Notes: a model not told the origin generated them from the letters alone. DNA of 64,000 bases from Arthonia radiata (GCA_002989075.1 PSQN01000010.1:434001-498000); one strand, 5' to 3'. Shown: positions 11,038 through 24,396, counted from the stretch's first letter. Numbers and translations are program-made.

Positions 11038-13836
11038 CTAGTCGTAGAGATCCATACCGTTCGGCTTCTCGTCCTCAATCTCCAATATGGCATCCTCATC
11101 ATCCGAGTATCCATCCTCCATTTCCCGATCCTCGTCTTCGCTGTCGCCGTGGTTTGGCACCACCGCAATGTGACCATCGTCAATGATCACTTGAGCCGCT
11201 TCTCCGTCTTTGATACTGCCTCGCAGAATCAAAACGGCCATGCGATTGAGCACCTCCTTCTCAATCAGTCGCGCCAGTGGTCGAGCGCCGTATGCTGGCG
11301 AATATCCTGCATTGCCCAAATAGTCGCGTACTTCGTCCGTCATGTCGATGATGACATTGCGTCCATTGGAAAGAAGTCGCTTCTGAATCTCTTTCATCCT
11401 CACATCCACAATTTTGCGGATCTCTTTCTTCGTCAGCCGATTGAAGATGACGATGCTGGAGATACGATTAAGGAACTCCGGCAGGAAGTAATTGCGCAAT
11501 GCCCCCATGACCATCTCAGATGTCGTTGGGTCGATCTTGCCGTCGGGTGCGTTTGGACGAGCAAGATACTCGGCGCCCAAGTTGGAGGTCATGACAACGA
11601 TGCAGTTCTTTGCGTCCACGATACGGCCTTGCCCGTCAGTGATGCGACCGTCGTCCATGAGCTGCAGCAAGACAGTGAGAACCTCTTTAGCGGCCTTTTC
11701 GACCTCGTCGAACAGAAGTATCGAGAATGGTCGTCGGCGGAGTGCTTCCGTCAGTTGCCCACCCGCGTCGTGTCCAACGTAGCCCGGTGGAGCACCAATC
11801 ATACGGCTGAGAGAGTGTCGCTCTTGGTACTCTGACATGTCGAAGCGGATCATCGCTCGCGCGTCGTCAAATAAGAATTCGGCGAGGGCTTTGGTTAACA
11901 ACGTCTTGCCAGTACCCGAAGGACCACAGAAGAGAAAGCTTGGCGGCTGATTTGGGTTCGCAAGACCAGAGCGTTGGAGGCGAATCGCGTTTGAGACTGA
12001 GGTGACGGCTTCTTTTTGACCAACAACGATGTCTCCCAAGTTCTTCTCCATTCGTAGCAATTTGTCTTTCTCGGTCGTCCGCAATCGGGTCACAGGGATG
12101 CCAGTCCATCGCGCAACGATCTCATTGATCTGGTCGGGTCCTACCGCGTCCGTCAAGAGCGATTCGGCCTCCATAGAGCCGCGACGCGCATATAACTCGA
12201 CCTCTGCTCTCGCCTTGTCGGCTTCAAGCTGTTCAATGCGGGCTTCGACATCAGGGATAGCGTAGTACTTCAGGTCGGAGGCAGTCGCCAAGTCTCGGTT
12301 GCGCTCAGCTTCTGCGCACTTCGTTTTGAGGTTGTCAAGCTTCATGCGCGCCTCTTGGATATCGGCGCTACGCTGCTTTTCGCTCTCATACTTTTCGCGG
12401 AGGGGCTTGAGCTCTTCATTAATATTCGCAGACTCTGCCCTGGCCTCTGCGAGCCGTGCTCTGGAAGCCTCGTCCTTCTCTCGCTCAAGAGCGTGGATCT
12501 CGATCTCAAGCTGACGCTGCTTTCGTTCTAGATTGTCTAACGCCTCCGGCTGTGACTCGCGTGTGACTCGCACGGCGGCCGCAGCCTCATCGATGAGGTC
12601 GACCGCCGAGTCTGGCAACCGTCGTTGCGTGAGATAACGTGCAGCGAGAGTAGAAGCTGAGACAATTGCAGCGTCCAGAATAGTGACACCGTGATGGACT
12701 TCGTACTTCTCCTTCAGTCCACGAAGAATTGAGACCGTCTCGGGTATGGATGGTTCTTTTACGAGGACTTGTTGGAAGCGTCGTTCGAACGCTTGATCCT
12801 TCTCGATGTGTTTGCGGTACTCGCTGAGTGTTGTCGCCCCGATACAGTGCAGTTGACCACGAGCCAGCATCGGCTTTAGTAGATTGGCCGCGTCCATTCC
12901 TCCTTCACCGCTGGCGCCAGCACCCATCAGCAGGTGCATCTCATCCACGAAGAGAACTATCATCTCTTTAGTATCTTCAATTTCTTTGAGCACGCCTTTC
13001 ATACGCTCTTCGAACTCCCCGCGATATTTGCTGCCTGCGACTAAAGCGCCTACATCTAGTGACAAGAGCTTGCAAGCAGCGAGATTGGCCGGCACGTCGG
13101 CGTTAACGATGCGCGTTGCCAGTCCCTCGACGACTGTGGTCTTTCCAACACCTGGTTCGCCGATGAGGACGGGATTATTCTTTGTCCTTCGAGTCAAAAT
13201 CCGGATGACACGTCTGATTTCATCTTCGCGTCCAATGACGGGATCGATCTTGCCCTCTCGCGCAAGAGAAGTCATGTCGATTGTGAACTTCTTCAGGTTC
13301 TCGTTCTCTGTCTCGTCGTCGGCAGTCTTCGAGTCCACGCGCTTCGTGCCGCGAATTTGCGATATTGCATCGTCTATGAGTTTTGTTTTTGGAACGTTCG
13401 CTTCTTGCAGACAACGTTGAATGGTCTCGTTTTGGCAAAGGGCCGTGATGAGATGGTCGATTGCAATGAAGCTGTCTTTCTGAGTCTTGGAGAGGTCATG
13501 CGCAGCGCGCAGCACCTTTGTGAAGGACGGTGCCATTGACACATGCTCCGGCGGCGGATCCTGGCTCGGCATGCGGACTAGCTGCTTCTTCATGGCGCGA
13601 TCGAGCGCCTGTGGGTCGCCGTGCGCTCGCTCTACTACCTGTTTGAACAGGGAAGCCGAAGAGTGAGAAGCGTTGCCATGGTTCTGTTGATCTTTGGAAA
13701 GGTCTGGCGGTGGGTCGAGGAGAGAGACTGCCAGATGCACGGGTGCGATTTGAGAATGTGAATACTGAGTTGCCAGGTCCGAGGCATCACTCAGTGACTG
13801 AGTGGCCCGGTCGGTGAAGTTCATGTTGGCCGTCAT
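11038..13836 (-). CDS. hsp104: Hsp104 protein disaggregase (ClpB family)
   Basis: One uninterrupted frame of 932 residues from ATG 13836 encodes the cytosolic AAA+ disaggregase that threads aggregated proteins with Hsp70/Hsp40. Parts in order: the N domain ([26 protein letters not shown]), ATPase 1 with GEPGVGKT and FVDEMHLL, the coiled-coil middle domain, ATPase 2 with GPSGTGKT and LLFDEVEKA, and an acidic C-terminal tail. The frame is open 41 residues further upstream (to 13959), but that part is unlike the family, and a CTAAC..GCAG signal just before MTAN suggests a leader intron, so the shorter start was chosen. The tail lacks the DDLD end of yeast Hsp104. An AGAAGCTTCT word at 14303-14312 could be a heat-shock element; this is weak. 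Confidence 0.92.
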   Translation of the reverse strand: MTANMNFTDRATQSLSDASDLATQYSHSQIAPVHLAVSLLDPPPDLSKDQQNHGNASHSSASLFKQVVERAHGDPQALDRAMKKQLVRMPSQDPPPEHVSMAPSFTKVLRAAHDLSKTQKDSFIAIDHLITALCQNETIQRCLQEANVPKTKLIDDAISQIRGTKRVDSKTADDETENENLKKFTIDMTSLAREGKIDPVIGREDEIRRVIRILTRRTKNNPVLIGEPGVGKTTVVEGLATRIVNADVPANLAACKLLSLDVGALVAGSKYRGEFEERMKGVLKEIEDTKEMIVLFVDEMHLLMGAGASGEGGMDAANLLKPMLARGQLHCIGATTLSEYRKHIEKDQAFERRFQQVLVKEPSIPETVSILRGLKEKYEVHHGVTILDAAIVSASTLAARYLTQRRLPDSAVDLIDEAAAAVRVTRESQPEALDNLERKQRQLEIEIHALEREKDEASRARLAEARAESANINEELKPLREKYESEKQRSADIQEARMKLDNLKTKCAEAERNRDLATASDLKYYAIPDVEARIEQLEADKARAEVELYARRGSMEAESLLTDAVGPDQINEIVARWTGIPVTRLRTTEKDKLLRMEKNLGDIVVGQKEAVTSVSNAIRLQRSGLANPNQPPSFLFCGPSGTGKTLLTKALAEFLFDDARAMIRFDMSEYQERHSLSRMIGAPPGYVGHDAGGQLTEALRRRPFSILLFDEVEKAAKEVLTVLLQLMDDGRITDGQGRIVDAKNCIVVMTSNLGAEYLARPNAPDGKIDPTTSEMVMGALRNYFLPEFLNRISSIVIFNRLTKKEIRKIVDVRMKEIQKRLLSNGRNVIIDMTDEVRDYLGNAGYSPAYGARPLARLIEKEVLNRMAVLILRGSIKDGEAAQVIIDDGHIAVVPNHGDSEDEDREMEDGYSDDEDAILEIEDEKPNGMDLYD

Positions 13837-14663
13837 TGAGAGTCTGCGCCCACAGGTTAGAGCAAGCGTGCAAGAGTGGGCGGAAGTGAGGAGAGTAAAT
13901 GGGCAAATGAATGCGAAGAAAGAGGGGAAGCGGAGGTGCAGACATGAAGGTGCAAGCAAAGCAGCATTAGAGTCGAGTTAAGACACCAATGGACCAGCTG
14001 GCTCTCAGACGGCCAGACGCGGCGAGCAACGACGACGACGAGGGAGAGCTTTCCAGAGCCAACTCGACGACGCTGGACCCTTCGACGTCATTCTTTCCGT
14101 TTGTAGAAAGTGTATATGCACGTTTGCTGTCACTTCGACCTCTCACCACGTGACCATCTTGACAACCCTTCTCTCCATCGCTTGGCCGCTGCAACGTCCA
14201 ACTTATCGTATCCGCGGCCCTGCGATGACCATTGGTTCCAAGTGAAGCCACGCAATGCTGTGGGCATGGCTTCGCTTCCCTCGTTGGCACTACTTTGGCT
14301 GGAGAAGCTTCTTGCTCTCAGACTCTATCTAGTAACGCGTCCTCATCCACGGTCATTGGCTTCCACTGTGAACATCATCTGTCGGAGTCGATAAAGCGCC
14401 TGTCTTAGGTGTCGGTCAAGCTTGGCCTGCCAAAAGTTTGAGAATCAGCTGCGATTATTCAGCGTGTAACTTGTACTGATGCTGGGGTCATAGATCAAGC
14501 GCACCCCAGCTTTGACCGTTCGACTCTATACATCATCATCTTCGTCTTCTAATGTCGAGGACTACTGCCATCGCCGATCAGCGGAGACGTATCATTGGAA
14601 CTTCCGTCTTTATGCGGTCGTGCAAGGAACTGCGTAAGAGGATACCGGGTGACATTCCGCGTC
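13837..14663. other. Intergenic, Hsp104 leader and promoter
   Basis: No protein is supported here. The stretch holds the Hsp104 5' leader with a possible leader intron ending just before 13836, the upstream region with one heat-shock-like word at 14303-14312, and the 3' end of the Vps3-like gene. Confidence 0.4.
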
Positions 14664-17600
14664 TTACTCTCCGGTAACCAAATCATTATTTCCTGCCTGT
14701 AGAATTGCACCAAGCGACTCAATCTTCTCTACGACTTTTGCGCTAGAAGAAAGGTTCTCGCTGCTTGTAAGTGCACGGAAGACAAGCTGTTCGCACCGTT
14801 CACTCTGCAGTACCCTCAGCGCGTTCTCGAAGAATGACGAAACGCGATCTGTGGACCAATCTTCTGGTATCGTCGATAGGACCTGTCATTGGGTCAGCAT
14901 GTTGATCAAAACACTGCTCATGCTATCGACGCACTTCTTCGATTGTGAACCATCTAGAGAAACGTCCAAGGAGCTCTCCAGTCTGCACGATCCCAGTACT
15001 CAAGTCCTCAACGGATAGAAACTCTCGCAACAGGTGTCTAAAAAGCTGCGATTGCTCGGTATGTGAGGGCAGCATTGAGTTATCTCCCTTGCCGTCCACT
15101 GGTCCATAGGTCCCCGCGCCGCCAAGCACGCAGTAGCTCACGGCCGTGTCGAAGTCGCCCAGACCGTGTACGAGCAGTTGGATTGCATCATCATGTCGTC
15201 TCTGTCGTCCGCTGAGAATGATCGACTCGGGCACTAGCAAATTCTTGTACGGCTCGATGCGGTCAAGTATGCCCACAGTATCATATTGCGAAGCCGCGGC
15301 ATGACTGCCTCCGAGGAGCTGTAACAAGCGCAGGCGGTTCGACCACCAAGCAGCGTTTATCGCGTTGTCTGTCGCAAACTGGTTGTAGGTAGGTTTTGGT
15401 GCCGCCAGGGCTCGATAGGTCTCGTAGGATGTCCTCAATGCCTCTTTGGCCTCCTCTGAACTCTCGACTTCACCTAGCACAGAGTCTAGATAGTAGCCGA
15501 TCAAGTCATTGGCGTATTGCGAAAGCTACACTGGATCAGCCACGGCCTTTACAAGGAAAGGAAGCTTACATTGTTGCCAAACACGAGTCGCTCTAGGTAC
15601 TCCTTGACGGCGTTCGGAGCGCGTGCCTTCAGAAGCTCAATGACTTCGCGCGCATCAAAGCGCACTTGGCTTTTCGTATCCGCAAAGACGCGCACTCCCA
15701 TTTGCGGATTCCGCAAAGCGAGCCATGTTCCATACTCGCGGACCATCTCCTTATCTTTCCGTTTGATCAAATAATCGCGAACTTCCTCTTCTCCATCGCC
15801 CAGTTCGCCGCCCGCGTCCGTCGCTCCTTCGACAATGCGCTTCCAAGTTTCCAGAACCTTAGGGTACTGGCGACGGCCTTGATACAGACGACTTAGAATG
15901 TATAAGCGATCATGTCTCTCAAAAAGCTCGACAGCCCGATCAAAGCAATCCACGCCTTCATCGACCACAGTATTGAGCTCAGATCTTGCAGAGCCTTTGA
16001 TGGCTCGTCCTCGAGGATGATTACGGTCCAGCATGAGCAGTATCTGCAACAATGCAAAATCGACCGACTCAAATAAGGCGCCATCTTCGGCAACGCTACC
16101 AAAGCCTTTCTTGCGACGCCAGCGCATCAGGTATCGCTTCAGTATCTGTAGCAAGCTTTCCCAGGAGCGACCTTGCAAGTCTGGCGACGAGTTTGCGGCT
16201 TCACATTGCTCGAACATCAGCCAAGCATCATTCAAACCCCTCTGCAGCCAAATGCCCTCATTACCGATTTTGATGTCGTCACGTAGATCGGCAATGCTGG
16301 CAACGAGAACGCGCGGGTCGACATCGCCTTCCGCCATCAGGTGCTCCGTCAAGTTTCGGTCACGATCGTAGGTCATAATGCCAGCTGCAGTCTGAACAAC
16401 AAGATCGAGGAGCAGAATTAGGGATGCTTTCTGCCGTAGGTATCGATTGCCAATGAACACTAGCTCGTCCGGTGCTGTTTGACGGTCTTCCCGCGTTTGA
16501 ATCCGAACCAAGACCCGTACAACTGCGTCGCGGCTGACGAACGTTGCAGATTCTTTCCCATGAGCTTCAATAGCCTGATCAAGCTCTGCATCCAATTGAC
16601 CCCAGATGGAAGCGGGTGCCACCCACCATATGGAGTCTGTGGTCCATAACAGATTTTGCGCGGTTGTTGCACTCAGCTGGCGCGTGAAGTGTGATTCCGA
16701 GCCATGCTTGTTCAGCGGAATTGACTTATTGGAGGTTTGTCCCATTGTTACCAATGTACCTTGAAAATTACAGAGCTCAAGCTTGGTGGCAATATTTGGC
16801 AGACGTACACTCTTGCTCGACGTAGCCTTGCCGATGCCAAGGCTGCTAAGTTCCGACGGTTGTGATGAGAACGACTCTTCTATCCCGGGGTCCAAGATGC
16901 ATGAGGCGCCCTCTTCGTCCGGTGATTTGCTGAGGTCGTGTATCTCTATACACCTTGTCCAGCCACCATCATTTCGCTTTTTGACAACGGCGAGGACATT
17001 GTCTTGATCGGGAGAAGCAAGCGGGGAGCCCGACAACATCCGCGAAGCTGTTGCAGCTTCCATCCTCTGCGTGTCTACGATGAGAGACTCTGGATAGCTG
17101 CCAAATTGCAGCGTTCCACGGACGACATCGCCATCGTGGTTGACAAAAATGCCTACTCCTGGGTCATCTAGCGACGTGCCTGTCGTTAGCAAAAATTCCG
17201 AGTCATTCAAGGCTACGACAGTCGGATTGAGCCTGGCATGCTGCGTGCTTGAACGACGCTGACTGCTGGCGCGGCTTCCGCCAGTACTGAGCTCCCGTGC
17301 AATGCTGGACGGTCGATCTGCGGTGTGCGAGCTCCTTGGATCGCCACTCTGCATTTCAGCGTTTAAGGAGGACGTTCGCGGCGGGGGAGCGTCTGACGTG
17401 TTTTGGTGTTCTGCCTTATGGTCCGCTGGAGCAAGGTCCTGCTGAGTGTCCGTAACAGCCGGAACTTGCTCAGTGGTATGAGCTGCTTGCAGGTAGCTCT
17501 GAGTATCACTTCCTCCGTGTATTGAGCTGGTAGGTGGACCTGGCAACGGCTTTTGGGGTGTTTCAGGCAAATCACCACTAGATTGCGGGTTGATCTCGAA

Positions 17601-18337
17601 CAAGGGAATCTGCTGCTGTTCGACGATGTCTAACAGAGAATACGAGCGGCTATTGGCTACACAGGCAATCCCACCCGAGCATGCTGCTCTCAAGCAGCCA
17701 CCCAGCTGAATGGTGCGTACTTTGCGAGCTCTCTCACCAAGCCGAATCAACTGCACGCGCGTGTCGACGCAGATCATGAGCAGCGTCCCGTCTTCGGTTT
17801 GTGTAGTACCACCAGCCTCGTGCTGGACGATACTTATCCACGCGCATTTCGGGACTTTCACAGACCCTCCATATGCGGGACTTAGCTCAGGCAATGAGTA
17901 GAATGTGAGCGTGCTATTGCTCAAGATGCATGCTTTACCTGGCTCAGGCAGGATGGCAATCTGCTGCACGCCTTGCGAAGAGCTTGATGCTGCTGCTGAA
18001 GACTCGGGTCGCAGCCGCGAGGCTAGAATAAAAGTTGGGGAATCCGCTGCCTCGTCTGAAGGCGGGAGGAGGACGTAGTGGAGGATCTCCCCATCAGAGG
18101 TTCCAATGTACAAATTGTCGTCTACGCAGACTGTTAAGGTACTGACGCGTAGTATAGATGGCAAACAAACTGACTCCAAAAATCCACACACGTGATTCTG
18201 ACGCTGCGGTCACTGCCATCACTTTCTGTGAGAGAGACATTGTCAAGCAGGCTTATGAGGGTGTAAGGTGCAGCAGGTGGACGTCCGTGTTCGTCCTGTC
18301 CCACGCTTGACGCCCCTCCATCGCTTCGCGTTGACAT
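14664..18337 (-). CDS. vps3: Vps3/TGFBRAP1-like CORVET tethering subunit
   Basis: Four exons (18337-18190, 18130-15570, 15525-14935, 14882-14664) encode 1172 residues. The N-terminal half is a CNH-type beta-propeller (NLYIGTSDGEILHYVLLPP near residue 55). A long disordered Ser/Pro-rich insertion follows (about residues 215-310), then a helical clathrin-repeat region (FIGNRYLRQKASLILLL) and a C-terminal Vps39-2-like domain (GNNLSQYANDLIGYYLDSVL joined across intron 2). This is the plan of Vps39/Vam6 and Vps3, which bridge Rab5/Rab7 endosomes and vacuoles in the HOPS and CORVET complexes. TGFBRAP1-like features favour Vps3, but Vps39 cannot be excluded. Intron 1 uses the unusual donor GTGTGG. 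Confidence 0.82.
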
Positions 18338-18719
18338 GCTTCATCCTCTCAGGCTAGTCGGCGGGTGGCGTCTTCTTTCGCTGCCAGCTTCTGAAGATAG
18401 TGCTGGGGTGAGGTTTTGATTGATATCTTGATCGAGGTGCGAGCGATATTTATCGTATCATATCGGCCGAGTCACGCCTGCAGACACATCCCCGTCCCCG
18501 ACACTCCTCAAACTGTTCATCTTGTGCACTTGAGCGCCTCTTCCTTCGTGTCTTGCGGAGTTCGAGTTCTAGAAGGAATCCGTCGGTACTCATCAACCTC
18601 GCTCCGTCGCTCCGTCGCTCCGTCCCTCGTCACGCTTCAGACACTTCCTCTCGATCCGCTCCATAAATCACTTCCGATCAGCTCCAGCTGTATGGCACGG
18701 AGGCTGAAGAGGCCTGGAA
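18338..18719. promoter_or_regulatory. Divergent upstream region, vps3 and coy1
   Basis: This 382-bp spacer separates the starts of the Vps3-like and CASP-like genes, which face away from each other and both act in vesicle traffic. Around 18600-18625 the 8-bp word CTCCGTCG/GCTCCGTC is repeated three times. No known factor site is recognised. Confidence 0.45.
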
Positions 18720-20926
18720 ATGGAAGTGGCTGCGGAAGCTCGTGAGCGGTCGAAAAGCCCGGGTTCTGTCAAGCCGCCTGTCGACTCGAGCGCTGGTCAT
18801 GACGAGGCGGAAGAGCAGAGCTCGACAGACAACAAGTTTCAGCGAGCCATATCATCATGGAGAAGTCCGTTCTCCGGTCGCGTCGGGAAAGTAGCTCTTA
18901 CTAATGCAAGGTTACAGACATCGATCTCACGAAGCTGGTGCCCACGCTGGACACGACCGCATCCGATCTGGTAGCACAACAGCGAGATGCCCTTGTTGAA
19001 AGAAAGGAGCTTGCGCAGAAGACCAAGGACTTTCGCAAGCTTGACGATGCCAGCAAGCTTTCGGACGTCAAGGGCCTTTTGAAGGCCTACCAGGCGTACA
19101 TTGACTTGATCACGAATCAATCGAAGACAGCACACAATTCGTTCCTTCATGTGTACTCGCTGCTCTCCGAAGCGCCCGACCCATACCCACTTTTGGAAGC
19201 TTCTGTGGAGTCTCTGGTAACAGCAGATGAGACCGTTCCTAAACTAGAAGCAGAGAACAAACACCTCCAGTCCACCACTGCGAAGCTTTCGACTCAGCTG
19301 GAAGATACAGAGCAAAGGCTGCAAGAAGAGATCAAGGCGCGCCAGACTCTGCAGGATCAAAGTGACGCGAGGGCTACGGATGTCGAGGAGTCGTGGTCGG
19401 CTGTGCTCACAGAGAAGCAAGACAATTGGTCGGCGAAAGAGAAAAGCCTGGAGGAGCGCGCCGAAAACCAAGAACGGCTAGTGAAGGAGCTGAAAGCGAG
19501 CTATGAGGTCTCCCAGCGGCTGGGTAAAAGCGAGGAGTCTGAAGCGCATGGCGGTGCGTCCGCGGCTGAGCTCGAGATTCTCAACGCTGATCTGGAGCGC
19601 GTCAACAACCGGCTCGCGGAAGTGGAGACAAGAAATGAGCAGATGAGGTTTGAACTCGCTCAGAAAGCAACTTCAAATGCCCCCGAGTCGCGAGCTGTGC
19701 CTGTCGAAGAAGATGCTGCGTTCCTACGCTTGCGCTCAGAGAACTCGTCATTGATGCGCAAGGTGGATCAAACGCGGTTTGAGAGGGAGGCGCATCAAAG
19801 AGATGCAGAGAGCAATCTGCGTGCACTGAAGCGCGAAGTCGCAGGATTGGCAGAAGATCGAAACAATTTAAAATCCAAGATCGAGAGGTGGCAGGATTAT
19901 GAGGACGTGAAGCGCGAGCTCGAAGTGTTGAAGTCTATCGAGTTTTCAACGGAAGACAACGACGAGGATGGTGAGAATGAGCAGAATGGCAAAGACGCCG
20001 ACTCCGCCACAAAGAAGGGCGATGACGGGCAGGCGCTAGAGAAGCTGCTCATGGCACGAAACAAGAAGCTCAACAACGAGGTCACCGTGATGCGAGTGTC
20101 GCACCAAGACCTGGCAAGCCAGCTAGATAACCTCAGGGCTCAGCTCGAGCATGGCACCTCAGAGCTCGACAGACTGAGGCAGCTGAACGCAACCTTAGAG
20201 AATGACTTGTCGAGCATGCAGTCCGAAGGCGCTACTCCTGGCCCTGCTATGTCAGTCGCTGGCACCTACACGTCCAGGCATCCTGCGGGCTCTCTACCTC
20301 GACGCGGTCGAGGTTCACCGACTTCCTCCATCATATCCGGCTTTGATGGCCATCGAGGCGGCGGTGAAGGCTACGGCGGAGGCTCTGGTATGTTGCCGAT
20401 GATTACGGCGCAGCGCGACCGCTTCAAGAAGCGCATCACCGAGCTCGAAACCGACAACTCGAAAGCCTATCAGACGGTAACGTCACTGCGCTCTGAGATC
20501 GCAGCACTGCAGAAAGACAACCTCAACCTGTACGAGAAGACGCGATACGTATCTTCGTACGGCCGCGGCCAGCCTGGTAGCACCGCAGCGACACTCAATC
20601 CCAACCCTTCGACAGTACAGATGCCAGAGAATGGCGTGCCCATGGATCGCTACAAGTCCGCCTACGAGTCGCGAATATCGCCATTCGCGGCTTTCCGCGG
20701 GCACGAGTCGATGCGGGCGATGAAGCGCATGAGCTTGCCCGAGCGCGCATTCTTGCAGACGACAAAAGTGGTCCTCGCGAACCGCATCAGTCGCAACGTC
20801 TTTGCCATCTACTTGTTGCTGGTTCACGTAATCCTCGTCAGCTTGCTGATCTCGGTATCACGTGGCTCTGACGCGGAGATACCACGTCAACTCGTTCAGC
20901 GCCTGAGCGACGACGGGAAGCGATGA
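18720..20926 (+). CDS. coy1: CASP/Coy1 Golgi membrane coiled-coil protein
   Basis: Two exons (18720-18864, 18918-20926) encode 717 residues. The splice rebuilds SSWRNIDLTKLVPTLD, the conserved start of the CASP family. Residues from about 65 to 500 are long coiled coil rich in Glu, Lys, Leu and Gln. A Gly/Ser/Arg-rich break follows, then the signature LYEKTRYVSSYGR, MDRYKSAYESRISPFAAFRG, MKRMSLPERAFLQTTKVVL and a single C-terminal membrane span (FAIYLLLVHVILVSLLISV). CASP proteins are tail-anchored golgins; yeast Coy1 interacts genetically with SNARE Gos1 in intra-Golgi retrograde traffic. The short 53-nt intron and start follow the family. It ends 98 bp from the convergent DUF3455 gene. Confidence 0.93.
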
Positions 20927-21024
20927 GCCATTTGAAGACTCATGATCTGTATATTCCAAGGGTATCAGATACTGTACAAGAAGCCCAACCATGTTGGTCC
21001 TGAACACCAGTTCCGATCATCGCT

Positions 21025-21898
21025 TCACCTGTAAAACCAATACTCCGCCGCATACTCTACCTCAAAGGTGCCGGGCATCCCCTCACACGTACTCGGCGGC
21101 TGCCCACCCGCTGTGTTCAGTCGCATAACTTCACTGAAGCTCGGCTGACCTCCAGCCTTCCCACTCTTCTGCGGTAACGTTAACCACGGCACAGCACCAT
21201 ATCCCTTCCCGTTCTGCCCGACAGGCGCGCCACTGGGCGCTGGCGCCTTATCGCCAGACTTGACTTCCACGTATCCGGCGTCTCCATTGCTGGTGGCCAG
21301 ATCGAACGTCGGCGTCTTACTGTCGACGAAGTAGTGATGACCGAGCAGTTGCATGGACACCAGATCGTCGTTCGAGAACGTGGCGGGCTTGGGGAATTGC
21401 AGCGTAATGAGCGGCATGAGGTTCATGAGGAAGCCGTGCTTGCCGGCGACACATGAGGCGTCGTAGAGATTCGCGACGGCCCCGGCGGCGACTGGGGTGG
21501 AGCTGGGTTTGGAGGCATCGCAAGTGTAGTTTTGCGTGCCGCGGCCGATTGCGACGTAGGAGAGCGTGCCGGACGGGGAAGGCAGGGGAGATGCGCCTGA
21601 TACTGAAATGGACATGAGTATGGCTTGAAGGACAAGAGGGGAGCGAGAGGCGTGCAATGGATTTACCTGTTGGCAATTTTGCGTGGCCGAGATCACAAGA
21701 GCTGTCTTTGTTTGGACCACCGCCATAGCCTCTGGTCTTCGCGTTGCTGATGGCGGCTACGGCGAAGACATTGTCTGTGAGGCTGTCGGGAGCGGGTTCG
21801 CGGGCTTCGAGTGTCCGGCTTGGTGCGTTAGACGGCGTCGGAAGAGCAGAGACCAAGGCACTGCCTAGAATGAGGACGGAAAGGATGACCTGGAGCAT
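21025..21898 (-). CDS. Secreted DUF3455 protein
   Basis: Two exons (21898-21667, 21602-21025) encode 269 residues. The first 18 are a signal peptide (MLQVILSVLILGSALVSA). The mature part carries motifs of the DUF3455 family: LSYVAIGRGTQNYTC, GHHYFVDSKTPTFDL, GAVPWLTLP and a C-terminal EYAAEYWFYR. The family is common in ascomycete secretomes and sometimes mislabelled malate dehydrogenase; its biochemical function is unknown. At least four cysteines remain in the mature protein and could form disulfides. The frame is intact and the single 64-nt intron is ordinary. Confidence 0.85.
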
Positions 21899-22814
21899 CG
21901 TGACCGCGTCGTCGGTGAAGGCTATCAGGTAGTCGTGGAGAAGATAGTATAACTATCGAGGTCTTCAGCAAAGAAGCCCCGAACAACGCGATTGCATTAA
22001 GAACCTGGCAGAAGAAATCTGAACCCGCAGAAGTCGTCTCGAAAGCAAATGGCTGGCAAAAGCAAGGAAAAAAATGACCATCCCCGCCGCAAGCTTGACG
22101 TCCAAGCAAGGTTATAACACAGGCAAGCGGACATCGCACCTGGAAATTGCACCCCTGCTCATCCGAAAACCCCGGCCAGCAAAGGGCATGTTGGAACAAG
22201 AATAGGGCATGATCAGGGTGGTAAGCGCATGGCGAGTGGCTGGCATTGGAGTGGGACTGAAACGCGCATCGCTTGCGGTGGCACAGGGTGGACCCGGCGC
22301 TTATGCACGCCTGCTATTTCTCGGGTACGGAGGTACCTACAGCGTGGACATCATCGTCGAGGGTGCGCTCGTCGCAGGAAGAGTGGTACCAGCTCTACAG
22401 AGTCTCGGCGGGCGCTTGCAGGTTTGGAGAGTGTGTGATTGGTCAGCTGCAAAGCTTGGGTGGACGACATGTCTGCAGGGCAGGTGGCTGCGTACTTTCA
22501 CGTCTGCTGTATGTGGTAAATACCTGAGACCTGCGGAAAGCCTACGGTCAGTGAGAGTTGCGATGATCAATGTTCGTGTCGCGTGCGATCGAGACTGCAA
22601 GTAAAGTCGGTCACTTGGCAGCGGCAACGACGAAAATCAATGTTGGAGAAGAAGCTTTGCACCTGATCATCAATGGTGTGTTCGCTCGGGCTTCGTCTCT
22701 CGAATGGCAGATGAAGCTTACACATCGAGGCGACTCCACTCCTATGCATCTGTAATCTATCGTCGTGAGTGGTCAAATCATGAGCAGAGAGCCGCAATCT
22801 CATTCAATGGCGTA
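21899..22814. other. Intergenic, no recognised gene
   Basis: A plus-strand open frame at 22209-22604 overlaps other-frame ORFs of similar length and has no family motif. It is not supported as a gene. The region should include the DUF3455 promoter and the 3' end of the CDF gene. Confidence 0.35.
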
Positions 22815-24396
22815 TCAGTGCCAGAGACGTTCGAAATCATGTCTAAAGCTCTTTCTTGAGGAAATGCTCCGGCGCATGACTGGTTTCGAAATCGACCTGC
22901 AATATCTGTCAGCTTCAGCCCAGCGAGCTGCCGTAAGCGCCTCATTACGTACGTGAACATAAGCTCTGTCTACGTTGGGCAGGCTCTCCAGCTTCATCTG
23001 GAGCTCCTCTGCAACGTCATGAGTCGCCCGAAGCGTTTCATCCGGGTTCATGACGATGTCGACCTCAACAATCAACCGTGGACCCGAATGCCATGCTCGA
23101 ACAGTGTCCAGCGCTATGATATCCGGACTGTGTGTGATTGAGATATATGTTAAATGCTGTAGGATGTTGGGATTGGCTGTCACGCCAATGAGGAGTTGGA
23201 ATTCAGAAATGGCTGTCTTGAGCCAGAGCGTGATGATCAAAAGCGATAGGCAGATGGCACCGATGGGATCGATGTACCATCTTACCTTGCTGCCGAGGAT
23301 AGAGGTGCAAAGACCAAGACCGTTGATAATGATATCGTTTCTGTGATCTCTGTTGGCCGTCAGTCAGCACGCGCGCCTTGTGAGCATGCCTGTGGAGACC
23401 TCGACTTACTCCCAAAGAATCTCGACCTGTGAGTACTGCTTGCGTAGCGGATAGCAGTAGAGAAACAATAGCTGCGTGAGCGTTGTCAGTAAGTGTTTGA
23501 CAATCTATCGATGCATTACGCACCAGCTTTACGACGAGCGCGACTGAGACAGCGATGATAGATGGCAGATGGAAGTCACTTGTCAACTTTTCGGAGCCGC
23601 CTGCAAGATCTCTTGCTGACATGACAATAATGACGAGCGAGACTGCACACATTAAGAAGCAGAAGGAGATGTTGCCCGCAGTCTCAATCCTCGCTTTGCC
23701 CTGTGGAAACCTGCGCGGGTTGACGTTCCTCACTGCGCGATGGCTGAGCAGGAGCATCAGATTCGACAAGGGATCGAAGAGCGCATCTGCCATCGTGGTG
23801 AATAGCGACAGTGACCCGGAAGCGACAGCGCCGTACAGCTGAAGTACGGCCAAGCAGATGTTGGCGGCGAAGCTCGCATGGACCGCAATCTTGTAGTGAA
23901 GCGCATTGCTCTCGTTGAGCTCTTTCGCTTCGCGTCGATGGTCGTCGACAGGCTTCAGAAAGCGTGAGATGTTCTGGTTTTGCTCCTCGTAGAAATCCCC
24001 AACTCTCTTTGCTTTGGCTGCTTCTCTTGTCAAGTTGAGTGTGCCGACAAGACTGTTGCGGCGCGAGATGTTCTTCCGGATGCCGCTGATCTCATCTGTG
24101 GTCTTCAACCTTGATGACAGCAGAAGCGGATCGTTCTCGCGAGTATAGCTCGGTCTGGGTTGGCTTTCAAGCTCCTCCTCGTTTGGGCTCGTCGTGTTAC
24201 GTCGGATTGTCGGATCCTCCCCAGCATCTTCAGCATCGATTGCAGTACTAGTTCCAGTCTTGCCTCTAGTGCTTGGAGCGGTAGCTTGCGGCGTTTCGGT
24301 GCGGACAGGCGTTTGACTTGGCTGAGGCTCCGACTCTTGCGATATCATCATAGGATAGGGATGGAGGGTTATAGCGCTGTTCATGTTGAAGTCCAT
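22815..24396 (-). CDS. Cation diffusion facilitator, Mn2+ type
   Basis: Three exons (24396-23524, 23471-23410, 23349-22815) encode 489 residues. A polar N-terminus of about 160 residues leads into six spans and a C-terminal cytosolic domain (VRAWHSGPRLIVEVDIVM, ESLPNVDRAYVHV). Metal-site motifs are DALFDPLSN in span 2 and DHRND at span 5, restored by the second splice. A DxxxD pair in both helices is the mark of the manganese branch of the CDF family (plant MTP8-11 like) rather than HxxxD zinc transporters. The likely role is proton-coupled Mn2+ removal into the vacuole, Golgi or out of the cell. No regulatory site was recognised. Confidence 0.88.

Noticed and set aside
11149-11835. Plus-strand 228-codon open frame
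   Set aside because: It lies wholly antisense to the second ATPase domain of Hsp104 and has no motif of its own.
13837-13959. 41-residue N-terminal extension of Hsp104 resembling a targeting signal
   Set aside because: The hydrophobic Cys-rich stretch is unlike Hsp104 or mitochondrial Hsp78 starts, and a likely leader-intron acceptor lies just before the conserved start at 13836.
22209-22604. Plus-strand 131-codon open frame
   Set aside because: Other frames of the same strand are open over the same stretch, it has no family motif, and no promoter or splice context supports it.
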